From positions 1 through 64,000 of the forward strand of contig DASZAY010000015.1 of the NCBI GenBank assembly GCA_035944555.1: a stretch of 64,000 nucleotides of DNA, read 5' to 3'. The notes under the pieces are model-generated. The model made no database searches, was not told the origin of the DNA, and was given only the letters and a program-made list of their open reading frames with translations. This DNA is from CADCWK01 sp035944555 (GTDB lineage: Bacteria > Chloroflexota > Chloroflexia > Thermomicrobiales > UBA6265). This document shows positions 53,059 to 62,308 of the stretch, piece after piece. The translations under genes were made by a program, and so were the position numbers. Position 1 is the first letter of the stretch. Every line of letters starts with the position of its first letter.

Positions 53059-54489
53059 ATGGCGGAAGCGGTCAACGAATCCGGGAATTCCTACGACATC
53101 GTCCTCCTCGGCGGCGGGACCGGCGGGTATGTCGCCGCAATCCGCGCCAAGCAGCTTGGCTTCAACGTTGCTGTCATCGAGGAAAGCAAGCTCGGCGGCA
53201 CCTGCCTTCACCGTGGATGCATCCCGACCAAGGCAATGCTGAAGTCGGCCGACGTCTTTGATACCGTCAAGCGGGCCAAGGAATTCGGCGTCAACATCGG
53301 TGGTGACGCGAGCTTCGACTACGACACGGCCCTCGGCCGCTCGCTCAAGGTCGTCGAGGGGCAGTACAAGGGGCTGCAGTACCTCTTCGACAAGAAGCAC
53401 AAGATTCCGGTGTTCCACGCTCGGGGTCGCCTGCTCGGGCCGAACACCGTCGGCGTGGAGCCGGTCGACGGCTCCCAGCCGTTCCAGCTCCAGGCGACGA
53501 ACATCATCATCAACACCGGTTCGCGGCCCCGCCCCATCAAGGGCGTCCCGTACGACGGCGAGAAGGTGATCAACTCCGATCACGCCGTCGTCCTTCCGAA
53601 GCTCCCCAAGAGCTTCATCATCCGCGGCGGCGGCGCGACCGGCGTCGAGTGGGCCTCCATCTACCACCGCTACGGGTCCAAGGTCACGCTCGTCGGCCGG
53701 GTCGTCCCGCAGGAGGACCAGGAGATCAGCGAGGCGCTCGCCAAGTCCTACCAGCGCGCCAAGCTGGAAGTGATCAACGACGCCCGACCGTCCGCCGATG
53801 ACTTCGACATCACGAATGACGGCGTCACGATGCGGACGAAGGACAGCAAGGGCAAGGAGAAGGTCACCCAGGCGGAGGTCCTGCTGGTCGCCATCGGTCG
53901 CCAGGGCAACGTCGAGGACATCGGCCTCGATGCCGCTGGTGTCAAGGTCGGGACGTCCGGCGAGTACATCGACGTCGACTCGATGATGCGGACCAACGTC
54001 CCCAACATCTACGCCATCGGTGACATCACCGGTCAGCAGCTGCTGGCGCACACGGCGATGCACATGGGCATCCTCGCGGTCGAGCACATCAAGGGGCTGA
54101 ACCCGCACGCGATCGACCTGCTCAACTCCCCGTCCTGCACCTACTGTGAGCCGGAGATCGGCTCGGTCGGTCTGACGGAGAAGCAGGCCCGCGATCTCGG
54201 GCACGAGATCAAGGTCGGCCGCTTCCCGATGCGACCCAATGCCAAGGCGACGATCGAGGGACACACCGACGGCTTCACCAAGATCGTGGCCGACGCCGAC
54301 ACCGATGACGTGCTGGGCATCCACATCATTGGCCCGCATGCGACCGAGCTGATCGCCGAGGCGGCGCTGGGGCGGTTGCTCCAGGTCAGCGGGCAGGAGC
54401 TTGGCATGACGATCCACCCGCACCCGACGGTGTCCGAGGTGATCGGCGAGGCCGCCCACGACCTGCTCGGCCACCCGATCCACATCTAG
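53059..54489 (+). CDS. lpdA: Dihydrolipoyl dehydrogenase (E3)
   Basis: A 476-residue FAD enzyme that reoxidises dihydrolipoamide of 2-oxoacid dehydrogenase complexes or the glycine system, reducing NAD. N-terminal FAD loop: IVLLGGGTGGYVAAIRAKQL. Redox-active disulfide: Cys49 and Cys54 in GGTCLHRGCIPTKAM. NAD domain: FIIRGGGATGVEWASIYHRY. Active-site base: His455 in IHPHPTVSEVIGE, from the dimer interface. Residue FAIGDITG-like FAD tail: NIYAIGDITGQQLLAH. The ATG at 53059 with AGGGAGA before it is preferred over the far-upstream open frame. The gene stands alone; the E1-type gene is 25 kb away and no E2 gene is in the window. Confidence 0.95.
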   Translation: MAEAVNESGNSYDIVLLGGGTGGYVAAIRAKQLGFNVAVIEESKLGGTCLHRGCIPTKAMLKSADVFDTVKRAKEFGVNIGGDASFDYDTALGRSLKVVEGQYKGLQYLFDKKHKIPVFHARGRLLGPNTVGVEPVDGSQPFQLQATNIIINTGSRPRPIKGVPYDGEKVINSDHAVVLPKLPKSFIIRGGGATGVEWASIYHRYGSKVTLVGRVVPQEDQEISEALAKSYQRAKLEVINDARPSADDFDITNDGVTMRTKDSKGKEKVTQAEVLLVAIGRQGNVEDIGLDAAGVKVGTSGEYIDVDSMMRTNVPNIYAIGDITGQQLLAHTAMHMGILAVEHIKGLNPHAIDLLNSPSCTYCEPEIGSVGLTEKQARDLGHEIKVGRFPMRPNAKATIEGHTDGFTKIVADADTDDVLGIHIIGPHATELIAEAALGRLLQVSGQELGMTIHPHPTVSEVIGEAAHDLLGHPIHI

Positions 54490-54514
54490 GTCCCTCCCGG
54501 CTGGATCACCGATG

Positions 54515-54552
54515 AAACGGCCCCGCTCTGTCGCGACGGAGCGGGGCCGTTT
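54515..54552. terminator. Terminator of the lipoamide dehydrogenase gene
   Basis: A perfect 14-bp stem (54515-54528 with 54539-54552), whose 10-base loop can pair further. It is 25 bases after the stop and has TTT at the end of the right arm. Confidence 0.85.
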
Positions 54553-54635
54553 CGCGCCCCTGGCAGCCTGTTACGGGACGCCAAGTGATTGTCGCTCCGC
54601 TCGCCCACGGCCCTGGCTGTACCCATCTCGCGGAG

Positions 54636-55028
54636 CTACGCCGCCCGGCGCCGGCTAACGGCTGCGCCGACGATCGTGACGAGGGCAATCGCGATCAGGG
54701 TGATCAACGGGCCGGTCTCCGGAGAATCGAGGGCCAGGGCGAGCACGGTGAACAGCGTCGTCAGCGACCAGAGCGCGATGTCACCCACGATGCGAAGTGG
54801 ACGCGCTGTGGCGGGATCGCCGCCGAGTCGGAGGGCGACTAGCCCCCAGATCAGCGGCACTGCCCCGAACGGGAGCGCCAGCAGCCACCGGCCATACGTG
54901 CCCAGCCCCAGCCGGATATCAAGCAGGGCCAGCCCGATGCAGACGGTGCCAACGACGATGTTGACGAGTGCATAGCCACGCCCCATCGTCCGGACGCTCT
55001 CCCACCAGTCGCGCAACGGTGCAGGCAT
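54636..55028 (-). CDS. Four-helix membrane protein, unknown function
   Basis: A 130-residue integral membrane protein with four hydrophobic helices: ALVNIVVGTVCIGLALLDIR, LLALPFGAVPLIWGLVALRL, IALWSLTTLFTVLALAL and LITLIAIALVTIVGAAV. A basic tail (SRRRAA) lies at the C-terminus, which is presumably cytoplasmic. The ATG at 55028 has GGGAGA 5 bases upstream; the frame is open to 55064. No family is recognised. It is divergent from the gene at 55180. Confidence 0.65.
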   Translation of the reverse strand: MPAPLRDWWESVRTMGRGYALVNIVVGTVCIGLALLDIRLGLGTYGRWLLALPFGAVPLIWGLVALRLGGDPATARPLRIVGDIALWSLTTLFTVLALALDSPETGPLITLIAIALVTIVGAAVSRRRAA

Positions 55029-55179
55029 AACGCTCTCCCGATCGTCGGATCCTACGGGCACCACGGCGCATCACCGGGGCGAGGGTACTTGTTCCGCCTC
55101 CGGGCTGGCACGCCGGACGCGAACGGGAACACGAGGCCCAGGCTGCGATCGGATGGCCCGGCAAAATCTGGGGTAGCGG

Positions 55180-55662
55180 ATGTTGAGCAAGATTAGACGA
55201 AGCGTCCGGCAGACCGATCTCCGCGCCGCGGCCATCTCCGGGATCGTCTCGGTCGTGGCATACACCGCCACCATGGAGATGGACCGGCGGTTGACCGGCA
55301 GCCGGATCGACGACCTGGTCCTGCTCGGACGCCCGCTCGTTCCCGACCGACCGCACCTCGCCCGCCGGGTTGGCGCCATCGTCCATCTGGCCAATGGCGC
55401 CGCCATCGGGATCGCCTACGCGGCGCTGGCTCATGACCGTCTGCCCGGACCGCCGTGGCTGCGTGGCGCGACGGCGGTCATGGTCGAGAACAGTGCCCTG
55501 TACCCGCTTATGCGGATCGGCCGGAACGTACACCCCGCCATGCGTGACGGGCAGCTGGACGATTACTGGACCTGGCCGGCCTTCGTGGAATCCATCCCGC
55601 CGCATGTCGTCTACGGGCTGCTCGTCGGTCCGCTGTACGAGCGCCTTCGCCACCGCAGTTAG
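55180..55662 (+). CDS. Membrane-associated protein of unknown function
   Basis: A 160-residue protein with helices that could lie in the membrane (AAISGIVSVVAYTATMEMD, AIVHLANGAAIGIAYAALAH, ATAVMVENSALYPL, VVYGLLVGPLYERL). Conserved-looking motifs include TMEMDRRLTGSRIDD and GRNVHPAMRDGQLDDYW. Pattern and length recall uncharacterised DUF1440-type membrane proteins, but the match is loose. A GGGGT precedes the ATG. It lies 52 bases before the SDR gene on the same strand, so the two may be cotranscribed. Confidence 0.6.
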   Translation: MLSKIRRSVRQTDLRAAAISGIVSVVAYTATMEMDRRLTGSRIDDLVLLGRPLVPDRPHLARRVGAIVHLANGAAIGIAYAALAHDRLPGPPWLRGATAVMVENSALYPLMRIGRNVHPAMRDGQLDDYWTWPAFVESIPPHVVYGLLVGPLYERLRHRS

Positions 55663-55714
55663 TTCCAGCGATCAATTCTCCTTAACTCACCTCAATCACA
55701 GGAGTAACAGCACG

Positions 55715-56500
55715 ATGACTCTCGAGATCCGCCTCGACGGTAAGGTCGCCCTCGTGACCGGGGGGAATACCGGGATCGGCGCCGGCTGCGTCCGGAAGCT
55801 GGCCGAGTCCGGCGCCGACGTCGCCATCAACTATCGCTCGGACCGGAGCCGGGAATCGGCCGAGGATCTGGCCGAAGAGGTCCGGGGAATGGGGCGACGA
55901 GCCTTGCCCATTCAGGCCGACCTGACCGACCGGGACGCGATCGGGACGATGTTCGCCGCGGTCGACACTGGATTCAGTCGGCTGGACATCCTTGTCAACA
56001 ACGCCGGCATCGGCGGCGAGGGGACCGGGGTGGATCAGCCGCTGGACGAATGGGACAAGGTCCTTGCCGTCAATCTGACCGCGCCGTTCATCTGCACGAA
56101 GTACGCGGTCGACCTCATGCGGCGTGGGGGGCGGGGCGGCCGGATCCTGAACATCACCTCGGTTCACGAGGAAGCGCCGGGCGGTGGCTCCGTCGCCTAC
56201 CCGGTCTCCAAGGCCGGCTTGCGGAACCTGACGCGCGCCTCCGCGCTCCAGCTCGCGCCGGAGGGGATCTTTGTCACGGCCGTAGCGCCGGGGATGATCC
56301 TGACGAAGATGAACCAGGAGGCATCGAACGACCCCGAGGTGCTCGCGAACGCGGAGCGGCAGATCCCTGCCCGCCGCGCCGGTCAGCCCGAGGACATCGG
56401 CCACATGGTCGCGTTCCTCGCCAGCGACCTCGGCTCCTACGTCACGGGGTCGTCGATCTTCGTCGACGGTGGCTGGATGCTCGACTGGCCAGCTGTCTGA
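55715..56500 (+). CDS. SDR family oxidoreductase (glucose dehydrogenase/3-oxoacyl reductase-like)
   Basis: A 261-residue short-chain dehydrogenase. The cofactor motif is VALVTGGNTGIGAGCVRKLAE, NNAGIGGE is the NAG motif, and the catalytic Ser, Tyr and Lys are in LNITSVHEE and VAYPVSKAGLRNL. The C-terminal FVDGGWMLDW is typical of the glucose-1-dehydrogenase and classical FabG-like group. The Arg after the Gly-motif (INYRSDRSRE) suggests a preference for NADP. The ATG at 55715 has CAGGAGT about 8 bases before it; the upstream open frame overlaps the previous gene and is a shadow. Substrate unknown. It ends 15 bases before the convergent DUF305 gene. Confidence 0.93.
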   Translation: MTLEIRLDGKVALVTGGNTGIGAGCVRKLAESGADVAINYRSDRSRESAEDLAEEVRGMGRRALPIQADLTDRDAIGTMFAAVDTGFSRLDILVNNAGIGGEGTGVDQPLDEWDKVLAVNLTAPFICTKYAVDLMRRGGRGGRILNITSVHEEAPGGGSVAYPVSKAGLRNLTRASALQLAPEGIFVTAVAPGMILTKMNQEASNDPEVLANAERQIPARRAGQPEDIGHMVAFLASDLGSYVTGSSIFVDGGWMLDWPAV

Positions 56501-56515
56501 CGGCCAGTCTCCGTC

Positions 56516-57208
56516 CTATCCGCCGTGCCCACCGTGGGTCGGTGTGCCCACCGGCTCGACCGCGGGCGTGGCTCCGCCAAGCGACTGGGGCCACGCCGGA
56601 ACGGTCATGTCGTCGACGGGCGGCTGGCCGCGGGCCTCGAGCATCGCGTTCATGTTGAGGATCTCGACATCCTGCGATCGCAGGATGCTCTCGGCCAGCC
56701 GGCGAGCCTCCGGGTTGTCGGACCGCTCGAGCAACGCTTCGGCCATCATCACGCCGCCCCGGTGATGGACGATCATCAGCTGGAGCAAGAGGACATCCGC
56801 CTCGGCCGGTGGCAGCGTTTGGAGCAACGCAAGCTGCTCCTGCGTCGCCATCCCCGGCATCAGGCCGTTGGTAGGATGGCCCATCCAGGTCATCGGCGGC
56901 TCGCTCGAGGTCTGCGGGGCATCCCGGCTATCGAGCTGCTGGATCATCATGCCGATCTGCGCCTGCTGCGTCGTACCCATGTCATAGGTCATGAAGCGGA
57001 TATCGTCAGATTCCGTCCGTGGGTAGACGGCAAACGACATCGCGACGGCCTGCCCGTGGTGCGTGACCATGTCGCGCAGGAATCCCTGCGCCGCCTCGTC
57101 CAGGCCGGAACCTGGGTCCCAAGTGCGGCCGCTGAAGACGCCGGCGACGAACGCGATGGGTACCAGGGCGATGAGGGCCAGGCGCATGAGCGTGTCGCGC
57201 GTTGGCAT
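56516..57208 (-). CDS. DUF305 (ferritin-like) exported protein
   Basis: A 230-residue protein. An N-terminal membrane segment (LALIALVPIAFVAGVFSG) precedes a DUF305 domain with its two His-rich repeats, LRDMVTHHGQAVAMS and LQLMIVHHRGGVMMAEALLE, both having M-x2-HH. Met-rich stretches (MTWMGHPTNGLMPGM) suggest copper or silver binding, as proposed for DUF305 proteins. The C-terminal tail is His/Gly-rich (THGGHGG). AGGAGG lies 6 bases before the ATG. It lies 81 bases downstream of the DUF3105 gene on the same strand, a usual neighbour pair in actinobacteria and Chloroflexi. It is likely to sit on the outer face of the membrane. Confidence 0.85.
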   Translation of the reverse strand: MPTRDTLMRLALIALVPIAFVAGVFSGRTWDPGSGLDEAAQGFLRDMVTHHGQAVAMSFAVYPRTESDDIRFMTYDMGTTQQAQIGMMIQQLDSRDAPQTSSEPPMTWMGHPTNGLMPGMATQEQLALLQTLPPAEADVLLLQLMIVHHRGGVMMAEALLERSDNPEARRLAESILRSQDVEILNMNAMLEARGQPPVDDMTVPAWPQSLGGATPAVEPVGTPTHGGHGG

Positions 57209-57289
57209 CGTGATCCTCCTGAGGAAACACGTGCGGCCGGGCGGGATGATCCCTGACCCGGCCGCGCGTCATTGGGTACCGGATCCTGG

Positions 57290-57976
57290 CTAGAACGAAA
57301 GCGTGCCCGTGTTTCCGCCGGTGCAGCTGGCGCCTGGCTCCGGGGTCAGTTCGGTGTTCAGCCGGTACTCCTCGATGAAGGCATCTAGACCCGGGTCATC
57401 GGCGGAGTCGAGCGCCAGCTGGTGGTTCCAGAACGACGCGACGACGGGCGACGACAGGCCGGGATACGGGGAGACGAGGATATAACTCTGCTCCTCGGCC
57501 CGCTCCCGGAGCTCGTCGATCTGGTCCTGCGGCAGGTCCGGGTTGTAGGTGATCCAGACAGCGCCATGCTCCAGCGAGTGGACGGCGTGCCAGTTGGGAA
57601 CCGGCGCGGCGTAGTACCCGCAGGTCTGCCAGGCGGCGTTGTGCGGTCCGCCGACCGGAGGCTGCTCGGTGTAGGTCAGCTCACCGTTCTGGTGCTGGGC
57701 TGCCGTGTACTCGTACATGGTCACCTGCTCGAGCGCCGCCGCGCCCTCGCGCCCCATCCACCAATTCCGGCCGAGCAGGCCGACGATCAGGAGGACGACG
57801 ACGACAGTCCCGCCGATCGCGGCCAGGTTGACCAGGCGCTGTCGCTGCTTGCGCTCCTTGATCGTCACGCGATCACGGCGACGTTCCTGGACGAGTTGCT
57901 CGCGCCGGGCACGGCGATCGGTTGGCGTGGATGCCGGATCGGCAAGGACTGGTTCGCGCTTCTCTGGCTGCGGCAT
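57290..57976 (-). CDS. DUF3105 membrane-anchored protein
   Basis: A 228-residue protein. The N-terminus is basic (RRARREQLVQERRRDRVTIK) and cytoplasmic, followed by one transmembrane helix (LVNLAAIGGTVVVVLLIVGL). The extracytoplasmic domain carries the DUF3105 hallmark NWHAVHSLEHGAVWITY and SYILVSPYPGLSSPVVASFW. The His and Glu of HSLEHG may bind a metal. Function is unknown; the pairing with DUF305 points to metal handling at the cell surface. No ribosome site precedes the ATG. It is divergent from the S41 peptidase gene, with 228 bases between. Confidence 0.85.
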   Translation of the reverse strand: MPQPEKREPVLADPASTPTDRRARREQLVQERRRDRVTIKERKQRQRLVNLAAIGGTVVVVLLIVGLLGRNWWMGREGAAALEQVTMYEYTAAQHQNGELTYTEQPPVGGPHNAAWQTCGYYAAPVPNWHAVHSLEHGAVWITYNPDLPQDQIDELRERAEEQSYILVSPYPGLSSPVVASFWNHQLALDSADDPGLDAFIEEYRLNTELTPEPGASCTGGNTGTLSF

Positions 57977-58204
57977 CGGGCTATGCTCGTCCTCAGGTCG
58001 TCGGGCTGCGGCGGTGTCTCAGCACCGGGCCGACTGGCGCCCTGCTATCGTCATGTACGGTGGGCGGATTCTACCACCCACTTACCCGCTACCTCTCCAC
58101 CCTCCCGGGGCCACGCCGCGAACGCGTGCCCGTCGTCACGGCTACGCGGGCAAACGATGCAGATCCCGCACCGAACCCTTCGGGTCGAATCGAGGGACCT
58201 CCCC

Positions 58205-60196
58205 ATGACGATGCACCCGAACGGCCCAGGACCGCGACGCCATCGGCGGCCGCACGGCGCTCCTGGTCTCGTTCACTGCCTCCTGCTGCTCGTCGCGCTG
58301 CTGCTCGGACCTGCCGCCACGGCCGCGGGACGAGGTGTCGGAGGGACGCCGGTCGCGGTGCCCGGTCTCGAAGGCATCGAAATCGTCCGCGGCCTCCCCG
58401 GCTCCGACATCGGGCTCGGTGGTGACGCTCCTCCCCTCGGGGTACTTGCGGACCTCACCGCCTGGTTCGATGGAGACATGTTCGCCCCGCTGCCGGTTGC
58501 CACCCAGGTCCTCGCGCCCGTCGTCAGGGAGGAGGGGCGGCCGGTCTTCGACCTGGTGCTCCCCAGCCGGCCGCTCGGGACGCCACATACCTTCGTCGCC
58601 GGTCAGCAACCCGGCATCCAGGTGTTCTCAATCAATGTCCACGCCGACCTAGGCGGGAGTCCCTTCATCGACCCGTGGGAGTTCTCTGGCTGGCCGACCG
58701 GCTACTCATCGGTCGAACTCCAGGTCGGCACGATGGCGATTACCGGAGGTTCCGTTCTCGCCTGGGCCGAACAGGACGGCCTGGCCTTCCCCATCGCACC
58801 CGGTCCGGACGGGATGCCGCTGACGGCAGATGATCCGGTCGCCCCGCTGGAACGTGGCTGGACCCGAGTGATGCTGGATGACGACACCTACTCGCGTGAG
58901 CGGGCGACGACGGTCGAGGTCGAGGTCCTCTCCGGCCAGAACGGCACGCGGGACCTGGCAGGTCTGTCCTGGCTGGACGCGTTCGAAGTCCTCATCGCCG
59001 AGCTCCGTCTTCGCTACCCGTTCACCGACCATAAGGCCATCGACTGGGAGGCGCTCGTCGCCATCTGGCGCCCGGAGATTGAGGCCGCGACGGCCACGAG
59101 TGATCCCGCTCGCTACAACCGGGCGATGATGCGGCTCGCGGTCGAGATCGGCGACGGGCACCTGGCGGCCACACCGGACCTAGGCGTCCTCCGCGCGGAG
59201 ATCGGCCACTCGACCGGATTCACCATCGATCGGACGACCAGCGGGATCATCGTCATCGACGCCGTCGCTCCGGGGTCACCGGCCGCCGCCGCGGGGTTGG
59301 TCCCCGGAACGGTAATCACCGCCTGGGAAGGCCAGTTGGCCGCCGAGGCCCTGGCAGCGGTCCAGCTCTGGCGCCCCGTCTCCATCGAGGCCGCGTCTGA
59401 TCGGCAGCGACTCACCCTGCTCCCGCTGGGCCGCGACGCGCGGGCCGTGACGCTCGGTGTCCGGGGACCAGGCGACGATCGGCCCCGCGTCGTCAGGATC
59501 GCCCGGGCGCCGGACGACAACGCCGTGCTGGCGTTCATTGGCCAGTCAGCGGAGACGATTGCCGCCCGGGCCGATCAACCGGTCGAGTCACGCATGCTCG
59601 ACGACCGGACAGGCTACGTCCGGGTCAGCACCTTCGCCGCGGCACCGGCGCTGGTCGTCGCGGGGTGGGACTACGCCGTCAACCGACTGCAGCAGGCTGG
59701 CGCTCGTGAACTCGTCGTCGACCTGCGCGGAAACCCCGGTGGCGTCCTGAATGTCGCGACCTACCTTGCCGGCTCGTTTGTCACGCAGACGGTCAACCTC
59801 GCCGACCTGCGGATGGCGACCGACACCGGCGAGTTCGTCAGCTCCGGGCGTCTTCCCCTTCGACCCAACAATGCGCTCTGGACGGGCGGGGTGACGGTCC
59901 TGGTCGACTCCGGCTGCATGTCGGCCTGCGAGGCCCTGGCGGGCGCGCTCGCCGTCGACCCGGACATCCGGATTCTCGGGCACGAGGGGACGGCCGGCGT
60001 CGTCGCAACCGTCGCCTTCTGGCAGATGCCGGGCGGCACGGCGGTCCAGGCGCCACTGGGCCGGTTCGAGCAGGGCGGGGCGATCTGGCTGGAAGGGACG
60101 GGTGTCCAGCCTACCGAGACGATCCCGCGCACCCGGGAGGCGATCATCTCAGGCGACGACCCGGTCCTCGCGGCCGCGCTCGAGTCGTCCCGGTGA
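58205..60196 (+). CDS. S41 family peptidase with PDZ domain, exported
   Basis: A 663-residue protein with a signal peptide (APGLVHCLLLLVALLLGPAA). A long N-terminal region of unknown fold is followed by a PDZ domain (about 345-420, VIDAVAPGSPAAAAGLVPGT) and an S41 catalytic domain: RELVVDLRGNPGGVLNVA, then the likely nucleophile Ser573 in DSGCMSACEALAGAL. The CtpA-type Lys (FGKG) is absent; the aligned part reads GHEGTAGVV, like the GE-x-TAG of tricorn/IRBP-type S41 proteins. GAGGGA lies about 8 bases before the ATG at 58205. Its 3' end overlaps the AlkA-like gene by 4 bases (GTGA), so the two are coupled. Role in protein processing outside the membrane is likely. Confidence 0.83.
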   Translation: MTMHPNGPGPRRHRRPHGAPGLVHCLLLLVALLLGPAATAAGRGVGGTPVAVPGLEGIEIVRGLPGSDIGLGGDAPPLGVLADLTAWFDGDMFAPLPVATQVLAPVVREEGRPVFDLVLPSRPLGTPHTFVAGQQPGIQVFSINVHADLGGSPFIDPWEFSGWPTGYSSVELQVGTMAITGGSVLAWAEQDGLAFPIAPGPDGMPLTADDPVAPLERGWTRVMLDDDTYSRERATTVEVEVLSGQNGTRDLAGLSWLDAFEVLIAELRLRYPFTDHKAIDWEALVAIWRPEIEAATATSDPARYNRAMMRLAVEIGDGHLAATPDLGVLRAEIGHSTGFTIDRTTSGIIVIDAVAPGSPAAAAGLVPGTVITAWEGQLAAEALAAVQLWRPVSIEAASDRQRLTLLPLGRDARAVTLGVRGPGDDRPRVVRIARAPDDNAVLAFIGQSAETIAARADQPVESRMLDDRTGYVRVSTFAAAPALVVAGWDYAVNRLQQAGARELVVDLRGNPGGVLNVATYLAGSFVTQTVNLADLRMATDTGEFVSSGRLPLRPNNALWTGGVTVLVDSGCMSACEALAGALAVDPDIRILGHEGTAGVVATVAFWQMPGGTAVQAPLGRFEQGGAIWLEGTGVQPTETIPRTREAIISGDDPVLAAALESSR

Positions 60197-61116
60197 CCGG
60201 TCCTTCCCACTGGGTTCCGGCGGAATGGGCGGAGCGCGACCTGCCGGTGAATGGGCGGTTTGCCCTAAACGAGACCTGCGGACCCGTCGCCTGGGCCGGC
60301 GGACGCTGGCCCGACCAGGACTGGATCGATGGCTGCCTCGTCTGGGTCCGGGAGGACGCGAACGGAGCCTGGCCGATCGTGAGCTGGCAACCCGAGGCGG
60401 GTCAGCCGGTCACCGTTGCCTCCCCTGCCCCGCTCGCCGACCATCGGCTGAACGCACTGGCACGGTCGCTGGGCATCGGCCGGAAGATGCCCAGCTGGGA
60501 TGACCCGGTCATCGCGGACCTGGGAAGCAACCTGCCAGGTCTGCGCCCGTTCAGCCACGGCTCGCTGTACCTCGGCCTGGTGACAAGCATCATCGGTCAA
60601 AGCATCTCGGTCGCCTCCGCCGCGACCACGCAGCGCCGTCTCGCCAGCGCCCTGTCCAATCCGACGGTGATTGGCGGTCGGACGTTCTGGCCGCTGCCCT
60701 CGGTGGAGCGGCTCTCGGGGGCAACGCCGGCGGACGTCCGCGCCTCTGGCGTGACCTGGCGACGGGCCGAGGCACTGGTCGCCATCGCACGCATCGCCGC
60801 TGACGGTGACCTACCGGACCGGCGTCCCGGTTGGGACCAACTCGACACAGCTGGGCGGATCGTGGCGCTCCGCGAGCTGCCCCTCGTCGGACCGTGGACC
60901 GCACGGTCGGCGCTGCTGTGGGGCACCGCCGAATCGGGTGTCTGGCCCGCCGGCGACGTCGCACTCCTCCGTGCCGCCCGGCTGGCGTACGCCAACCCAG
61001 ACCTAAGCATGCGCGATCTTGACGCGATGGCGGCGAGCTGGGAACCGGACGCCGGGTGGGCGTCACGCCTGCTCTGGGGTGGCCTGTTCGGGAGTGCCTC
61101 TGCGACCATGGGATGA
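60193..61116 (+). CDS. AlkA-type DNA-3-methyladenine glycosylase (HhH-GPD)
   Basis: A 307-residue base-excision repair enzyme. The HhH is LRELPLVGPWTARSALLWG, and the catalytic Asp is in WPAGDVALLRAARLAY. SLYLGLVTSIIGQSISVASA is the family's Q/S-containing helix. It has about 90 N-terminal residues in place of the E. coli AlkA domain, with Trp-rich sections. It starts at a GTG overlapping the stop of the S41 gene (GTGA), so translation is coupled although the functions differ. No iron-sulfur cysteines are present, as expected for AlkA. It would remove alkylated purines. Confidence 0.85.
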   Translation: MTGPSHWVPAEWAERDLPVNGRFALNETCGPVAWAGGRWPDQDWIDGCLVWVREDANGAWPIVSWQPEAGQPVTVASPAPLADHRLNALARSLGIGRKMPSWDDPVIADLGSNLPGLRPFSHGSLYLGLVTSIIGQSISVASAATTQRRLASALSNPTVIGGRTFWPLPSVERLSGATPADVRASGVTWRRAEALVAIARIAADGDLPDRRPGWDQLDTAGRIVALRELPLVGPWTARSALLWGTAESGVWPAGDVALLRAARLAYANPDLSMRDLDAMAASWEPDAGWASRLLWGGLFGSASATMG

Positions 61117-61182
61117 GACCATACGGCCGTGAACCAGTTGCCGGGCAGCGTTGCGGCAGCCGCAATCAGCGAGGGAGAACGG

Positions 61183-62232
61183 ATGCACGTCTATATCGGG
61201 ACCTACACGGGCGAGAACCACGGTGACGGGATATACCTCTGTGACTTCGACCCGGAGAGCGGGACGCTGATCCAGCGCGACGCGACGACCGGCGTCGTCA
61301 ACCCGTCTTTCCTGGCCATCGACCCGAGCGGCCGCTTCGTCCTTTCGGCCAACGAGACCGAGCCAGGCGAGGTCGCCGCGTTCGAGCGGGACCTCGAAAC
61401 CGGCAACCTGACCGAGCTCAACCGTGAGGAAAGCCAGGGATCGGGGCCGTGTTACATCAGCACCGACGTCCCGGGCCGCTACGCGTTCGTCGCCAACTAC
61501 GGCGATGGGGCGCTCGCGGTCCTGCCACTGGGCGAGGACGGTCACCTTCAGCCGGCTAGCGATATCGTCCGTGCCGAAGGTGCCGGCCACGACCCAGCCC
61601 GCCAGGAGGGCCCGCACGGACACATGATCGCGGCGTCGCCCGACGGCCGTTGGGTGCTCGCGACCGATCTCGGCCTGGACACGACGACGGTCTACGATTT
61701 CGACACCGCCGCCGGCACCCTCACCTTGAGCCAGTCGCCCAACGCCGTTGGCCGCGCCGAGCCTGGCGCGGGACCGCGACATTTCGCGTTCTCCCCTGAC
61801 GGTGCGACGGTTTACACGATCAACGAGCTGAGCAACACCATCACCGCCTGGGACTTTGCGGATGGCGGGTTGACCGAGCGGCAGACCATCGGGACCCTGC
61901 CCGATGGCTACTCCGGCGAAAGCTTCACGGCCCAGATCGTCGCCTCGGCCGATGGTCGCCACGTCTACGGGTCCAATCGAGGGCATGACAGCATTGCCAT
62001 CTTCGCGGTTGGCGACGATGGAACGCTGACGGCGAGCGGTCACCAGTCATCCGGTGGGGTCTCGCCGCGCAACTTCGTCCTCGACCCGACGGGCGCCTGG
62101 CTGCTGGTCGCCAATCAGCAGAGCGACAACATCGTCGTCTACCGGCGCAACCCGGAAGACGGCTCCCTGATCCCGTTCGGTGAGCCAGTGAGCGTCCCCT
62201 CGCCGGTCTGCATCCTGTTCGCCAATACGTAG
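61183..62232 (+). CDS. Lactonase family beta-propeller protein (6-phosphogluconolactonase-type)
   Basis: A 349-residue seven-bladed beta-propeller of the YbhE/lactonase family. It opens MHVYIGTYTGENHGDGIYL and shows regular repeats ending in S/A-PDG (AASPDGRWVLATDLG, FAFSPDGATVYTINELS, IVASADGRHVYGSNRG). The pattern GSGPCYISTD and GAGPRHFAF is typical of the family's active-site side. The ATG at 61183 with GAGGGAGA 4 bases upstream is preferred over a GTG at 61129. It has no clear pentose-phosphate partner beside it, so the lactone hydrolysed could be 6-phosphogluconolactone or a related compound. Confidence 0.88.
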   Translation: MHVYIGTYTGENHGDGIYLCDFDPESGTLIQRDATTGVVNPSFLAIDPSGRFVLSANETEPGEVAAFERDLETGNLTELNREESQGSGPCYISTDVPGRYAFVANYGDGALAVLPLGEDGHLQPASDIVRAEGAGHDPARQEGPHGHMIAASPDGRWVLATDLGLDTTTVYDFDTAAGTLTLSQSPNAVGRAEPGAGPRHFAFSPDGATVYTINELSNTITAWDFADGGLTERQTIGTLPDGYSGESFTAQIVASADGRHVYGSNRGHDSIAIFAVGDDGTLTASGHQSSGGVSPRNFVLDPTGAWLLVANQQSDNIVVYRRNPEDGSLIPFGEPVSVPSPVCILFANT

Positions 62233-62296
62233 GCGACCCGGCCCCCGCTCAGGTGATTTGCCCTGCTCCAAGGGCGGCCCGCGGGAGGTGTCGGGG

Positions 62297-62302
62297 TATA
62301 CT
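62297..62302 (+). promoter_or_regulatory. Putative extended -10 of uvrC (leaderless transcript)
   Basis: TATACT in the context GGGGTATACTTG ends 6 bases before the GTG at 62309, so the transcript should begin at or next to the start codon. The same context occurs upstream of lpd, and the 6-base spacing is the same as at maf. There is no ribosome site. Confidence 0.5.
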
Positions 62303-62308
62303 TGAGGC

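Noticed and set aside
52993..54483. A 496-codon minus-strand frame opposite the lipoamide dehydrogenase gene
   Set aside because: Shadow frame; no motif, no ribosome site, and the plus-strand gene is certain.
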